DNA from: Allobosea sp. 47.2.35 | Lineage (GTDB): Bacteria; Pseudomonadota; Alphaproteobacteria; Rhizobiales; Beijerinckiaceae | Length of the DNA stretch: 64,000 nt | Reading direction: 5' to 3' | Assembly (NCBI RefSeq): GCF_024655635.1 | Contig: NZ_JANLGI010000001.1 | Span: forward strand, 124,001-188,000 | In this document: positions 50,034 to 59,914 of the stretch, piece after piece | Layout of the letters: each line of letters begins with the position of its first letter | Position numbering within the stretch: position 1 is the stretch's first letter | Made by a program: the position numbers and the translations under genes | The notes under the pieces: generated by a model | The model's database searches: none | Seen by the model: only the letters and a program-made list of their open reading frames with translations | Told to the model about the DNA's origin: nothing

Positions 50034-50056
50034 CGGCGCGGGGTTGGCCCGCGCCG
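50034..50056. terminator. terminator between gpmI and the porin-like gene
   Basis: Core 9-bp stem CGGCGCGGG / CCCGCGCCG followed by CTTCTTATCCTT on the plus strand and GTTTGGCTTTTC on the minus strand. It serves convergent gpmI and the Omp gene. Confidence 0.75.
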
Positions 50057-50083
50057 CTTCTTATCCTTGTCCGATGCTTCGGA

Positions 50084-50941
50084 TCAGTACTTGCGCACCA
50101 CCGGCGGCGCGTAGGCGACCGGCTCCGGCGTGCCGCAGCAGTTCGGGTCGCCGAAGTTCCAGCGCATGCCGATGCGGAAATCGTGGCTCTCGATGTCCTT
50201 GGCCTTGAGCGGCGCCTGGATCTGGCCGGTGAAGGCGTTGACCAGACGGCCCGACTGGGCATCACCAAGGTTCAGGTAGCGGTAGCCGACTTCGAGGGTG
50301 AGGTTCTTGTTCACCTCGTAGCCGACGCCGGCCATCAGGGCCCAGGCGAGGTCGGTCTTGCTGCCGCTATTGGCATAGCCCAGCGTCGGGCCGACGAAGT
50401 TGCCGAGCAGGGCCCCCTGGTCGGTCAGGCCGCTGATCCGGTTCTGCGAGAAACCGATACCGGCGCCGATATAGGGCGTCAGGCAGTTCCAGGTGCCGAG
50501 ATCGAAATAGCCGTTGAACAAGGTGACCAGCGAGGTCAGGTTGCCCTTGTAGGTATTGGTCTGGTTGCCGTTGTTGAACGGATTGAAGACGATGTCGTTC
50601 ACACCGATCTGGCCGGCGCCGCGATATTCGCCGGTGACGTCGAAGCGCAGCCAGTTGTTGAAGCGGTAGCCGACACCGATGCCACCGAAGAAGGCGGAAT
50701 TGTCGCTCTTGCCGAAGAAGCGGCCGCCGAACTGGGCGACGTCGTCCTGATGATATTTGCCAACGCTCTGGACGCCGACGCCGATATCGCCGCGCAGGTA
50801 GATGCCGCTGGAGATCGTGCCCTTGAGGCCGAGCGGCTCGGGCGGGGGAGGCGGAGCGTAGTTGAGATCCGCGGCCTGTGCCGCGGCGGAGACGCCGAGG
50901 GCCAGGCCGCCCGCCAGCGCGAGAGTTTTCAGGCTGCCCAT
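50084..50941 (-). CDS. Omp25/RopB-like outer-membrane beta-barrel protein
   Basis: A 285-residue protein from ATG 50941 with signal peptide (SLKTLALAGGLALGVSAAAQAA), a Pro-rich spot (PPPPPEPLG), and an eight-strand-type barrel (GIGVGYRFNNWLRFDVTGEY, NGYFDLGTWNCLTPYIGAGIGF, LEVGYRYLNLGDA) ending in an aromatic-containing C-terminus. Related to Omp25/31 and RopB of rhizobia and Brucella, which stabilise the outer membrane. Monocistronic. Confidence 0.88.
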   Translation of the reverse strand: MGSLKTLALAGGLALGVSAAAQAADLNYAPPPPPEPLGLKGTISSGIYLRGDIGVGVQSVGKYHQDDVAQFGGRFFGKSDNSAFFGGIGVGYRFNNWLRFDVTGEYRGAGQIGVNDIVFNPFNNGNQTNTYKGNLTSLVTLFNGYFDLGTWNCLTPYIGAGIGFSQNRISGLTDQGALLGNFVGPTLGYANSGSKTDLAWALMAGVGYEVNKNLTLEVGYRYLNLGDAQSGRLVNAFTGQIQAPLKAKDIESHDFRIGMRWNFGDPNCCGTPEPVAYAPPVVRKY

Positions 50942-51124
50942 GGCAGTGTCCTTCACGTTTGCGCGGCGCAGAGAACGCAAGCCCGCGCTTGTTACCCACG
51001 GGAAGGACCATGGCAGTGATTTCTTAAATGACACTTAACCCTAAAAGCTAACCTTACCGGCGCGTGAACGACGGCAAGGTGATGCCGAAGCCCCGATATC
51101 CGTCAGGCTTCTGCAGGGGCGGCG

Positions 51125-51961
51125 TTACGCCGTCAGGCGCTCGGCATGCCAGGCGATGTGCTGGGCCATGAAGGTCGAGATGAAGTTGTAGGAGTGGTCG
51201 TAGCCGTCGCGCATCGTCAGCTGGAGCGGGATACCGGCAGCGGCGCAGGCGATGTCGAGAAGCTGTGGGCGCAGGCCCTCTTCGAGGAAGCCGTCGGCCG
51301 TGCCCTGGTCGACCAGCAGGTCGCGGACGCGATGACCATCGGCGATCAGCAGGGTCGAGTCATAGGCACGCCATTTGGTCTCGTCCGGCCCCAGATACTT
51401 CTCGAATGCCGGGCGCGACCAGCCGGCCGTCGAGGGCTGGGCGATCGGCGCGAAGGCGGACACGGAACGGTAGCGCTCCGGGTTCTTCAGGGCGAGCGTG
51501 ATCGCGCCATGGCCGCCCATGGAATGGCCGAAGATACCCTGGCGCTTCATGTCGACCGGGAAATGCCGGCTGATCAGCTCCGGCAGTTCGTCGCGGATAT
51601 AGGTCTCCATGCGGTAGTTCTTCGCATAGGGTGCCTCGGTCGCATCGAGATAGAAGCCGGCACCTCCACCGAACTGCCAGTTTTCCGGCTCGTCCGGCAC
51701 GCCTTCGCCGCGCGGGCTCGTATCCGGGCAGATGATGGCGATGCCGTTGGCGGCCGCCGCCGCGCGATACTCTCCCTTGTCCATGACGTTCTGGTGCGTG
51801 CAGGTCAGCCCCGAGAGATACCAGAGCAGTGGAACCGGACCGTCCTCGATCTGATGCGGCAGGTAGATCGCGAAGGTCATCGGACAGGCGCAAGCCGCGC
51901 TGTCATGCCGATAGACGCGTTGCGAGCCGCCGAAAGCCTTGGAGGAGGAGAGCAGTTCCAT
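51125..51961 (-). CDS. fghA: S-formylglutathione hydrolase
   Basis: A 278-residue esterase D-type hydrolase from ATG 51961. The nucleophile elbow is GHSMGGHGAITLAL, with LWYLSGLTCTHQNVM and the late catalytic His in DGYDHSYNFISTFM. It hydrolyses S-formylglutathione to formate and glutathione, the last step of glutathione-dependent formaldehyde oxidation. It follows frmA on the same strand but a 145-bp palindromic repeat lies between them, so cotranscription may be weakened. Confidence 0.95.
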   Translation of the reverse strand: MELLSSSKAFGGSQRVYRHDSAACACPMTFAIYLPHQIEDGPVPLLWYLSGLTCTHQNVMDKGEYRAAAAANGIAIICPDTSPRGEGVPDEPENWQFGGGAGFYLDATEAPYAKNYRMETYIRDELPELISRHFPVDMKRQGIFGHSMGGHGAITLALKNPERYRSVSAFAPIAQPSTAGWSRPAFEKYLGPDETKWRAYDSTLLIADGHRVRDLLVDQGTADGFLEEGLRPQLLDIACAAAGIPLQLTMRDGYDHSYNFISTFMAQHIAWHAERLTA

Positions 51962-51989
51962 GGGCGATTCCTTTCTTGCGGCGCGCTTG

Positions 51990-52117
51990 TCATTCCGGGG
52001 CGGCCAGGTGCCGAACCCGGAACCCACGACCGGACGAGCTTTTGCCCGGTTGGCCTATTCAAATGTCTCACCCGGTCGTGGGTTCCGGGTTCCGCGGGTT
52101 GCGCAGCCCCGGAATGA
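51990..52117. repeat. palindromic intergenic element
   Basis: Outer arms 51990-52001 and 52106-52117 (12 bp, TCATTCCGGGGC) and inner arms 52013-52033 and 52072-52092 (21 bp, perfect) form a long inverted repeat with a central loop of about 38 bases. The TCATTCCGGGGC end resembles intergenic palindromes I recall as common in Hyphomicrobiales chromosomes. It differs in sequence from the two copies near 43-45 kb. Confidence 0.75.
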
Positions 52118-52165
52118 TAAAGGTGGTGCTTCAGTGCCTGCCGAATGAGGCGGTGGAACGGCCGC

Positions 52166-53278
<1,113 letters not shown>

Positions 53279-53303
53279 CGGGTGTTTCCTTCTGTTCGAG
53301 CGT

Positions 53304-53588
53304 TCATTTCAGATAGGGGCGGATGACCCGCATGATCGCGGCGATCTCGTCGTCGTTCCCGGCATCCGCCTGTGCTGCCTCGGCCGGGCGGGCCATGGTC
53401 TCGCGCAGGTGGCTTTCCAGCACCTCGGCCATCAGCCCGGTCGCAGCGCCGCGCAGGGCGGCGAGTTGCTGCAGGAGGGCGCCGCATTCCTCGCCGCGCT
53501 CGACGGCGGCGATCAGGGCGTCGGTCTGCCCCCTGATGCGGCGCAGCCGCGTCACGGCGCGCTTCTTCTCTTCGGGCGTATGAGGCAT
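53304..53588 (-). CDS. frmR: formaldehyde-responsive repressor FrmR
   Basis: A 94-residue CsoR/RcnR/FrmR-family repressor. ATG 53588 gives [10 protein letters not shown], and with this numbering the sensor residues fall at Cys35 (GEEC) and His60 (LESH), as in E. coli FrmR; a GTG two codons earlier is possible. RcnR-type metal-binding His3 is also present, so metal sensing cannot be ruled out by sequence, but the adjacent frmA makes formaldehyde the likely signal. A TACT-G-tract-AGTA operator lies 35 bp upstream, indicating autoregulation. Confidence 0.92.
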   Translation of the reverse strand: MPHTPEEKKRAVTRLRRIRGQTDALIAAVERGEECGALLQQLAALRGAATGLMAEVLESHLRETMARPAEAAQADAGNDDEIAAIMRVIRPYLK

Positions 53589-53622
53589 GGGCACCGAGGC
53601 TCCGGTTGCCGCGACGCTATGG

Positions 53623-53637
53623 TACTGAGGGGGAGTA
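53623..53637. promoter_or_regulatory. FrmR/RcnR-type operator
   Basis: TACT followed by GAGGGGG and AGTA: the layout known for RcnR/FrmR operators (TACT, G-tract, AGTA). It is 35 bp upstream of the frmR start codon and thus overlaps the expected promoter of frmR-frmA. Confidence 0.75.
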
Positions 53638-53664
53638 TGTCAACGCGCAAGGCGAACCGAAACG

Positions 53665-53694
53665 AAAAGAGCGGCAGCGTTGCCGCTGCCGCTC
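53665..53694 (-). terminator. terminator after the outer-membrane protein gene
   Basis: Perfect 13-bp stem AAGAGCGGCAGCG / CGCTGCCGCTCTT around TTGC, followed on the minus strand by TTCG and flanked by TTTC on the plus strand. It separates the upstream OMP gene from frmR. Confidence 0.75.
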
Positions 53695-53720
53695 TTTCTT
53701 GGATGCGTCGTCAGGCTGCT

Positions 53721-54623
53721 TCAGAAGCTGTAGCCGAGTTTCACCTTCACCAGATGCTGGCTGAAATTGGTGAGGTCGAGATTGCCCGGCTCGCCCTTGG
53801 CCTTGCCGGAGACCTGGATGTTATAGGCGGCGGACAAAGCGAGCTGCTTCGTCGCCTGCCAGAACACGCCCGGGCCAACGAAGGTGGCGTAGCCCGCCTC
53901 GTTGCCGAAGCCGAGCTCGTTATGGGAGCGCATGTGGCGGACCTCGCCGCTGAGATAGAGGCCTTCCTGCACCTGCCAGGCGAGCGCGCCGCCGACGGTG
54001 AAGGTGGAGGAGCGCTGATAGGGCGAGGGGCCGGTCCAGGTCAGGTCATGCGAGATGTTCAGGCCGGCATAGAGCGTGTTCGGGATGAGGGTCTTGTCGG
54101 CGAAGATGCGGATGCCGGTATTGTAGGTGGTGAAGCGGCCGGCGCCGTCCGGATCGGCGCGGTTCAGGCTGGGGTCGATGACCAGAGTCAGGCCGATTCC
54201 ATGCATGTTGCGGCTGAGCAGCTTGTACTTCATCTCGACGCCGGCGCCGAAGGCGCGCGAGTCGGCGCTGACTCCGCCGGCCGAGGCGCTGGTGATATTG
54301 CCCAGCAGATAGGGGCCGATCTCGAAGCAGGGGAAGAGGCCATAGGAGCCCTGCAGGGTCAGGCCATGGCCGTTCGAGCTGCCGGTGCGGGTGCCGAAGG
54401 CGCCGCCATAGGTCAGGCTGGTCCCGAAGGAGCCGGTATCGGCGACATCGGAGCCGGTGGTGAAGCCGAAGGCGTCGGTCGGGATGCCCTCGCTTTCCGT
54501 GCAGACGGAGACGACGGGGGGCGGCGCAACGGGCGCGCCCTTGCGGGAAGACAGGTCGGCGGCGACGGCGGGGGCCGAGAGGGCCGCGGCGGTCAGGGCG
54601 AGAGCGGTGGCTTTCGAAAACAT
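53721..54623 (-). CDS. predicted outer-membrane beta-barrel protein
   Basis: A 300-residue exported protein: signal peptide (ATALALTAAALSAPAVAA), a short linker rich in Pro, then alternating amphipathic strands (GLTLQGSYGLFPCFEIGPYL, AGVEMKYKLLSRNMHGIGLTL, GGALAWQVQEGLYLSGEVRHM) and a C-terminal strand VKLGYSF ending in Phe, the usual barrel insertion signal. Substrate or structure unknown. A TGCAA-N5-TTGCA element 38 bp upstream of its start may link it to metal-dependent regulation. Confidence 0.75.
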   Translation of the reverse strand: MFSKATALALTAAALSAPAVAADLSSRKGAPVAPPPVVSVCTESEGIPTDAFGFTTGSDVADTGSFGTSLTYGGAFGTRTGSSNGHGLTLQGSYGLFPCFEIGPYLLGNITSASAGGVSADSRAFGAGVEMKYKLLSRNMHGIGLTLVIDPSLNRADPDGAGRFTTYNTGIRIFADKTLIPNTLYAGLNISHDLTWTGPSPYQRSSTFTVGGALAWQVQEGLYLSGEVRHMRSHNELGFGNEAGYATFVGPGVFWQATKQLALSAAYNIQVSGKAKGEPGNLDLTNFSQHLVKVKLGYSF

Positions 54624-54660
54624 AGGTGTGCTCCGGGGAGGCCTCGGATTGATACGCTAA

Positions 54661-54675
54661 TGCAAATCAATTGCA
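54661..54675. promoter_or_regulatory. TGCAA-N5-TTGCA inverted repeat, Fur/Mur-box-like
   Basis: Perfect 5-bp arms around ATCAA in an AT-rich stretch, 38 bp upstream of the outer-membrane protein gene. It resembles binding sites of alphaproteobacterial Fur/Mur regulators as I recall them; the short arms make this tentative. Confidence 0.4.
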
Positions 54676-54782
54676 ATAACTATTTCATCCTCGAGCGAAC
54701 CCTGCCGCGAGCCCGATCCCGCCGCGATAAAAGAGCCATAGTCGTTTCCGCTATCCGCCCCGCTGTTGTTGCGCTGCAACAG

Positions 54783-55343
54783 TCAGGGTTTCGGCAGGCT
54801 GGAGAGGCGTTCCAGCGCACGCGGCGCGATCCCGGCCAGCGCGTCGATCGGCTTCCAGGCGGCGGCGTGCACTTCCTCCACCTGAGCGACGAGCGGCAAA
54901 GCCGGGTCGGCGAGGAAGAGATATTGCAGGTCGTGATGGACATGGGCCGGCTCGCCGCGCGACGGCTTTCCCGGCACGTCATGGCTGTCGATGGTGAAGG
55001 GCAGGTCGCCGCTCCGGTGCCAGGGATGCAGGACAAGGCCCTGCACGCCGGTTTCCTCGACCGCCTCGCGTGCCGCCGAGAGATGGAAGTGTTCGGCCTC
55101 CTCCCAATGCCCGCCGGGCTGGAGCCAGCGGCCGATCACGACATGGTCGATCAGCAGCACCTGCGCATGGTCCGGCGAGAGCACGAAGGCGCTGGTGGTG
55201 AGATGGCCGGGAAAGGTGTCGCGCCGGTCGAGCGCATGGCCTGCCGCCATCTGCCAGCGCAGCAGGGCAAGATGCTCGCGAGGATCGGCGACCTCGGCGC
55301 GATAGCGCTCGACGGCGTGGGTGAGAGCGTTGCGGAATTCCAT
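54783..55343 (-). CDS. NUDIX hydrolase
   Basis: A 186-residue protein from ATG 55343. A complete Nudix box is visible: GHWEEAEHFHLSAAREAVEE followed by TGV (G-x5-E-x7-REUxEExGU). Upstream strand QVLLIDHVVIGRWLQPGG. It cleaves a nucleoside diphosphate linked to another group; the substrate is not readable. It begins four bases after the stop of the DUF3616 gene, so the two form an operon. Confidence 0.88.
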   Translation of the reverse strand: MEFRNALTHAVERYRAEVADPREHLALLRWQMAAGHALDRRDTFPGHLTTSAFVLSPDHAQVLLIDHVVIGRWLQPGGHWEEAEHFHLSAAREAVEETGVQGLVLHPWHRSGDLPFTIDSHDVPGKPSRGEPAHVHHDLQYLFLADPALPLVAQVEEVHAAAWKPIDALAGIAPRALERLSSLPKP

Positions 55344-55347
55344 CGGG

Positions 55348-56391
55348 TCAGCGCGCTTCGATCGGCAGGCGATAGGATTCGAAATGGCCGTTCTTCGGGC
55401 CGTCATAGCCGACGAGGGCCGCGAGGCCCTTACCATCGGGCGAGAGCACGGTCAGGGATTCTGCCTTGTCATCGCCACGGCCGGGCAGATCGCCGAGCGT
55501 TGCTGAGGCATCGGGCTTGGCGGGGTCGATCAGCATCAGCGAATAGGGCAGGGCCTGTTCCTGGGCCGGGCCGAGCAGGGCGAGCAGGCGGCCGTCGGGC
55601 AGGGGCGCGAGGTCGCGGATGCCGCGATTACTGCCGGCCGGCAATTCGAAGACCCGTGGCGCCTCCGTCGCCGGCGCATGGCCCGGCGCGAACAGGGCCT
55701 TGAGCGAGGCGCCGACGAGGAAGGCGCGATTGCCGAGCGAGGGCGCGCGCAGGCCAGCCCAGAGCGTGTCGCCGACGACGGCGATCCCCTCGATGTTCAG
55801 GCCGTTATCATCCATCAGCCCTCGGCCGAAGAAGGGGGCGGCCGGGCCGGCGGTGCGCAGCATGTCGCTCAGGCGATAGGTGCGCTCGACCTTGCCTGCG
55901 GGTGAGCCTGCCGCATCGACCTTGATCCGGGCGAGGTGGAAGGAGGAGAGGCGGAACTCGCCCCTCTTGCGCGAGCAGCCATGCGAACCGGCGATGTAGA
56001 AGGCGCCATCGGCATAGGCCACGGCCTCGCCATCGAGCTCGGCGAAGCGGCCGGGCATCTTGCAGATGCCTTGCGGCGGCTGACCGAGCGTATCGGACGA
56101 GGCCTCGGTCCCGATGATGGGCAGGGTCGCATCGGGGGTGATGCGATTCTCGGCGATGCGGGCGAACTGGGCGAAGGAGCCTTCGTCATTGATCAGCAGG
56201 CAGCGCTGCGTTCCGTTCGCGGCCGGCATGCAGGCGAGGCCGCTGACATCGCGCGCCGGCTTGCCTGCCTTCTTCGCGGAGAAATCCCCGAGCGTCCTGA
56301 AGCGCTGTTCCGGTGCAAGCGTCGCGGCTTGAGCGATTGAGGCGCCCAGCAGGCTGGTTGCGACGAGGGTGGCGAAGAGGCGGTAACGCAT
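55348..56391 (-). CDS. DUF3616-like exported protein
   Basis: A 347-residue protein with a signal peptide (LFATLVATSLLGASIAQA) and a beta-propeller-like body: DVSGLACMPAANGTQRCLLIND, ELDGEAVAYADGAFYIAGSHGC, LNIEGIAVVGDTLWAGLRAPSL and RDLAPLPDGRLLALLGPAQEQ. These match DUF3616, a periplasmic family of unknown activity. First gene of a two-gene unit with the NUDIX hydrolase. Confidence 0.75.
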   Translation of the reverse strand: MRYRLFATLVATSLLGASIAQAATLAPEQRFRTLGDFSAKKAGKPARDVSGLACMPAANGTQRCLLINDEGSFAQFARIAENRITPDATLPIIGTEASSDTLGQPPQGICKMPGRFAELDGEAVAYADGAFYIAGSHGCSRKRGEFRLSSFHLARIKVDAAGSPAGKVERTYRLSDMLRTAGPAAPFFGRGLMDDNGLNIEGIAVVGDTLWAGLRAPSLGNRAFLVGASLKALFAPGHAPATEAPRVFELPAGSNRGIRDLAPLPDGRLLALLGPAQEQALPYSLMLIDPAKPDASATLGDLPGRGDDKAESLTVLSPDGKGLAALVGYDGPKNGHFESYRLPIEAR

Positions 56392-56479
56392 CGGGCGAAT
56401 CCGGAAGGAGGGGCGCGGATTGAGCGCGCCCGGCTGGTGGATGTCAAAGTGCGGCGGGCGCGATCCCTATGGAATCTTG

Positions 56480-56529
56480 ATGGTATCGCCCCTTGCCTCG
56501 TCTCGAACGCCTATGGTGTCGCCCCTAGC
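56480..56529 (+). repeat. pair of 17-bp direct repeats upstream of a small gene
   Basis: ATGGTATCGCCCCTTGC (56480-56496) and ATGGTGTCGCCCCTAGC (56513-56529) agree at 15 of 17 positions and are offset by exactly 33 bp, about three helix turns. They end 38 bp before the 70-residue gene and may be an activator or repressor site. Confidence 0.55.
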
Positions 56530-56567
56530 TTGTCCGGGCGGCCCTTGGAGGCCGTTCGGGAAACAGG

Positions 56568-56780
56568 ATGATGTTCAGTATCCCTCGCAAATCCTTCGGC
56601 GGCCCGCTCCAGTTCCTGGTCGGGCGCGACGCGGAAGGCCACTGGCTCGCCGTCGAGACGCATGGGCGTGGCGGCGGCATCTTCTGCGATCGCAGCGCCG
56701 CGCTCCGCTATGCCGTCTTCGAGACTGGGCACCGGGCGCGTGCGGTCCGCGTGACCGCCAAGACGCTCTCGCTGCTCTGA
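56568..56780 (+). CDS. small protein of unknown function, before the DapA-like gene
   Basis: A 70-residue protein beginning MMFSIPRKSFGGPLQFLVG (ATG 56568 or 56571; GGAAACAGG upstream). It is a compact alpha/beta-like sequence (GRDAEGHWLAVETHGRGGGIFC, then DRSAALRYAVFETG), basic, with one Cys and no membrane segment. No family recognised. It ends eight bases before the DapA-like gene, on the same strand, so they are likely cotranscribed. The residue pattern looks protein-like rather than random, but expression is unproven. Confidence 0.55.
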   Translation: MMFSIPRKSFGGPLQFLVGRDAEGHWLAVETHGRGGGIFCDRSAALRYAVFETGHRARAVRVTAKTLSLL

Positions 56781-56788
56781 GGCATGCC

Positions 56789-57730
56789 ATGAACCACTGG
56801 CTTCACGGCATGTTCACCGCGCTGGTCACGCCCTTCGACGAGGACGGGATCGACTATGGCGCGCTGGAACGCCTCATTATCTGGCAGATCGCGCAGGGCG
56901 CCGACGGCATCGTGGTCGGCACCGCCACGGGCGAGAGCCCGACGCTGAGCGGCGCGGAGCGGGAGGCGCTCTGCGCCGCCGCCCGCCGCATCGCCGGCCG
57001 GCATTACCCTGTGATCGCCGCCGTCGGCAGCTATTCGACCGCCGGGACGGTTTCCGAGATCGCGGCCGCCGAGAAGGCTGGCGCCTCGGCCCTGCTGCTG
57101 CGCATGCCCTATTACAACCGCTCGACGCAGGCGGGGCTCGCGGCCCATGCCCTGGCGGCGGCGCAGGCGACAGGGCTCGAGATCATCCTCGACAATGACC
57201 CGGATCGATGCGGCGTCGAGATCGCGCTGGAGACGCTGCAGATGCTGGAAGGGGCGCCGAACATCGTCGGCATCCTGGAACGGCGGGGCGATCTCGTCCG
57301 CTGCGACCGGATTGCTCGCGCGCGCGACCGCCGTTTCATGCGATTGACGGGCGCTGCCGAGACGATCCCCGCCTATCTGCTCGCCGGCGGCTGCGGCGCG
57401 ATTACCAGCGTCGGCAATCTCGCGCCGCATTGGCTGGCGCGGCTGGACAGCGCGGCGCGCTCCGAATTCTACGGGCAGGCGGAGATCCTGCAGCGGCGGC
57501 TCGTCCCGCTGCTCGATCTGCTCGCGCGGGAGCCTGATCCGGTTCTGATCAAGCTCGCCCTGTCGATGCTGCATCCGGAGGTCGGCGCCGCCTGCCGCGC
57601 GCCGCTCGCGCCGCCGCGCCCGGAATGCGTGCCCCTGCTTTGCGACGCCATCGAGGACCTGCCACATCCGCTGGTCGGCATGGTGACGAAGCCTGCGGGC
57701 AACGGCGTCGCGGCAGCCCGCAGATTTTGA
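56789..57730 (+). CDS. DapA/NAL-family TIM-barrel protein lacking catalytic residues
   Basis: A 313-residue protein from ATG 56789. It aligns along its length with dihydrodipicolinate synthase: MFTALVTPFDEDGIDYGALE, GTATGESPTLSG, MPYYNRSTQAGL, IILDNDPDRCGVEI, NIVGILERRGDL and GAITSVGNLAP. Key residues are changed: the first Thr of the TTGES pair is Ala46, the catalytic Tyr133 equivalent is Asp135, and the Schiff-base Lys161 equivalent is Leu163, while the PYYN block and substrate Arg (Arg140) remain. It cannot use the family's lysine chemistry and is probably a paralog with a binding or regulatory role, or a new reaction. Confidence 0.85.
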   Translation: MNHWLHGMFTALVTPFDEDGIDYGALERLIIWQIAQGADGIVVGTATGESPTLSGAEREALCAAARRIAGRHYPVIAAVGSYSTAGTVSEIAAAEKAGASALLLRMPYYNRSTQAGLAAHALAAAQATGLEIILDNDPDRCGVEIALETLQMLEGAPNIVGILERRGDLVRCDRIARARDRRFMRLTGAAETIPAYLLAGGCGAITSVGNLAPHWLARLDSAARSEFYGQAEILQRRLVPLLDLLAREPDPVLIKLALSMLHPEVGAACRAPLAPPRPECVPLLCDAIEDLPHPLVGMVTKPAGNGVAAARRF

Positions 57731-57779
57731 ACCTACAGCGGGCGCGGCTGCGCCCGCCGCGAACCGGATGGAGGTTTTC

Positions 57780-57941
57780 ATGACCGCAATCGGGACCTAT
57801 CGCCGCCGCCGCGAAGCCGTTTATCGCTCCGTTCCGCGGACATCGGCGGGCGGCTTGAAGGCCGATCTGCTGCACCTGTGCGGCTCGATCGTCCTGCTTG
57901 CCGTGCTCATCGGCGCGCGGGTCTGGTGGCATATGAACTGA
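57780..57941 (+). CDS. 53-residue single-helix membrane protein
   Basis: ATG 57780 with GGATGGAGG six bases upstream, a strong ribosome site; stop TGA at 57939. The protein starts MTAIGTYRRRREAVYRS, a basic N-terminus, followed by a hydrophobic segment (LLHLCGSIVLLAVLIGARVWW) near the C-terminus. Topology predicted N-in, single helix. It lies 49 bp after the DapA-like gene on the same strand. No family recognised. Confidence 0.6.
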   Translation: MTAIGTYRRRREAVYRSVPRTSAGGLKADLLHLCGSIVLLAVLIGARVWWHMN

Positions 57942-57952
57942 CCGCGCAAAAA

Positions 57953-57982
57953 AGGGCGCCGCGTTGCCGCGACGCCCTTTCG
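57953..57982 (-). terminator. terminator after malate synthase
   Basis: Stem AAAGGGCG-CGCG / CGCG-CGCCCTTT with one mismatch, loop TTGC, followed on the minus strand by a TTTTTT run. About 21 bp past the malate synthase stop and also downstream of the 53-residue gene. Confidence 0.8.
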
Positions 57983-58003
57983 AGTTCGTTGCCCCAGGCT
58001 CGC

Positions 58004-59611
<1,608 letters not shown>

Positions 59612-59699
59612 GGATGGTCCTCCGATCAGGTTGAGGCCATCATTCCGCGAAAGTGAGTTTTATAAAATCAGGAGAAAATGACGATCACTTGTTCATTTG

Positions 59700-59719
59700 C
59701 GGAAAGAATTTTGTTTCCG
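59700..59719. promoter_or_regulatory. inverted repeat CGGAAA-N8-TTTCCG
   Basis: Perfect 6-bp arms with an AT-rich spacer, about 89 bp upstream of the malate synthase start and in an AT-rich 303-bp gap shared with the TadG-like gene. Nearby, ATGATTG occurs twice (59731 and 59744). Candidate regulator sites; identity unknown. Confidence 0.35.
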
Positions 59720-59872
59720 GGCGAGAAACCATGATTGCACGCTATGATTGTATATCCTGCGCAGCAAGCGCAAGATGACGTAACGGCAGAGAGATTCCAT
59801 TCAAAATGTGCAGATAGGCCCGACTTCCACAAATCGGTTTCAGCAATTCGTAAGCTCCGGCCGCCAACGCTT

Positions 59873-59902
59873 CCAGGGCCGAATGCGGCAATTCGGCCCT
59901 GG
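59873..59902 (+). promoter_or_regulatory. strong hairpin immediately before the TadG-like gene's ribosome site
   Basis: A 12-bp perfect inverted repeat (59873-59884 with 59891-59902) around GCGGCA. It ends two bases before GAGG (59905-59908), the likely Shine-Dalgarno of ATG 59915. Either an attenuator for upstream readthrough, or an RNA structure affecting translation. Confidence 0.6.
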
Positions 59903-59914
59903 ATGAGGCACATG

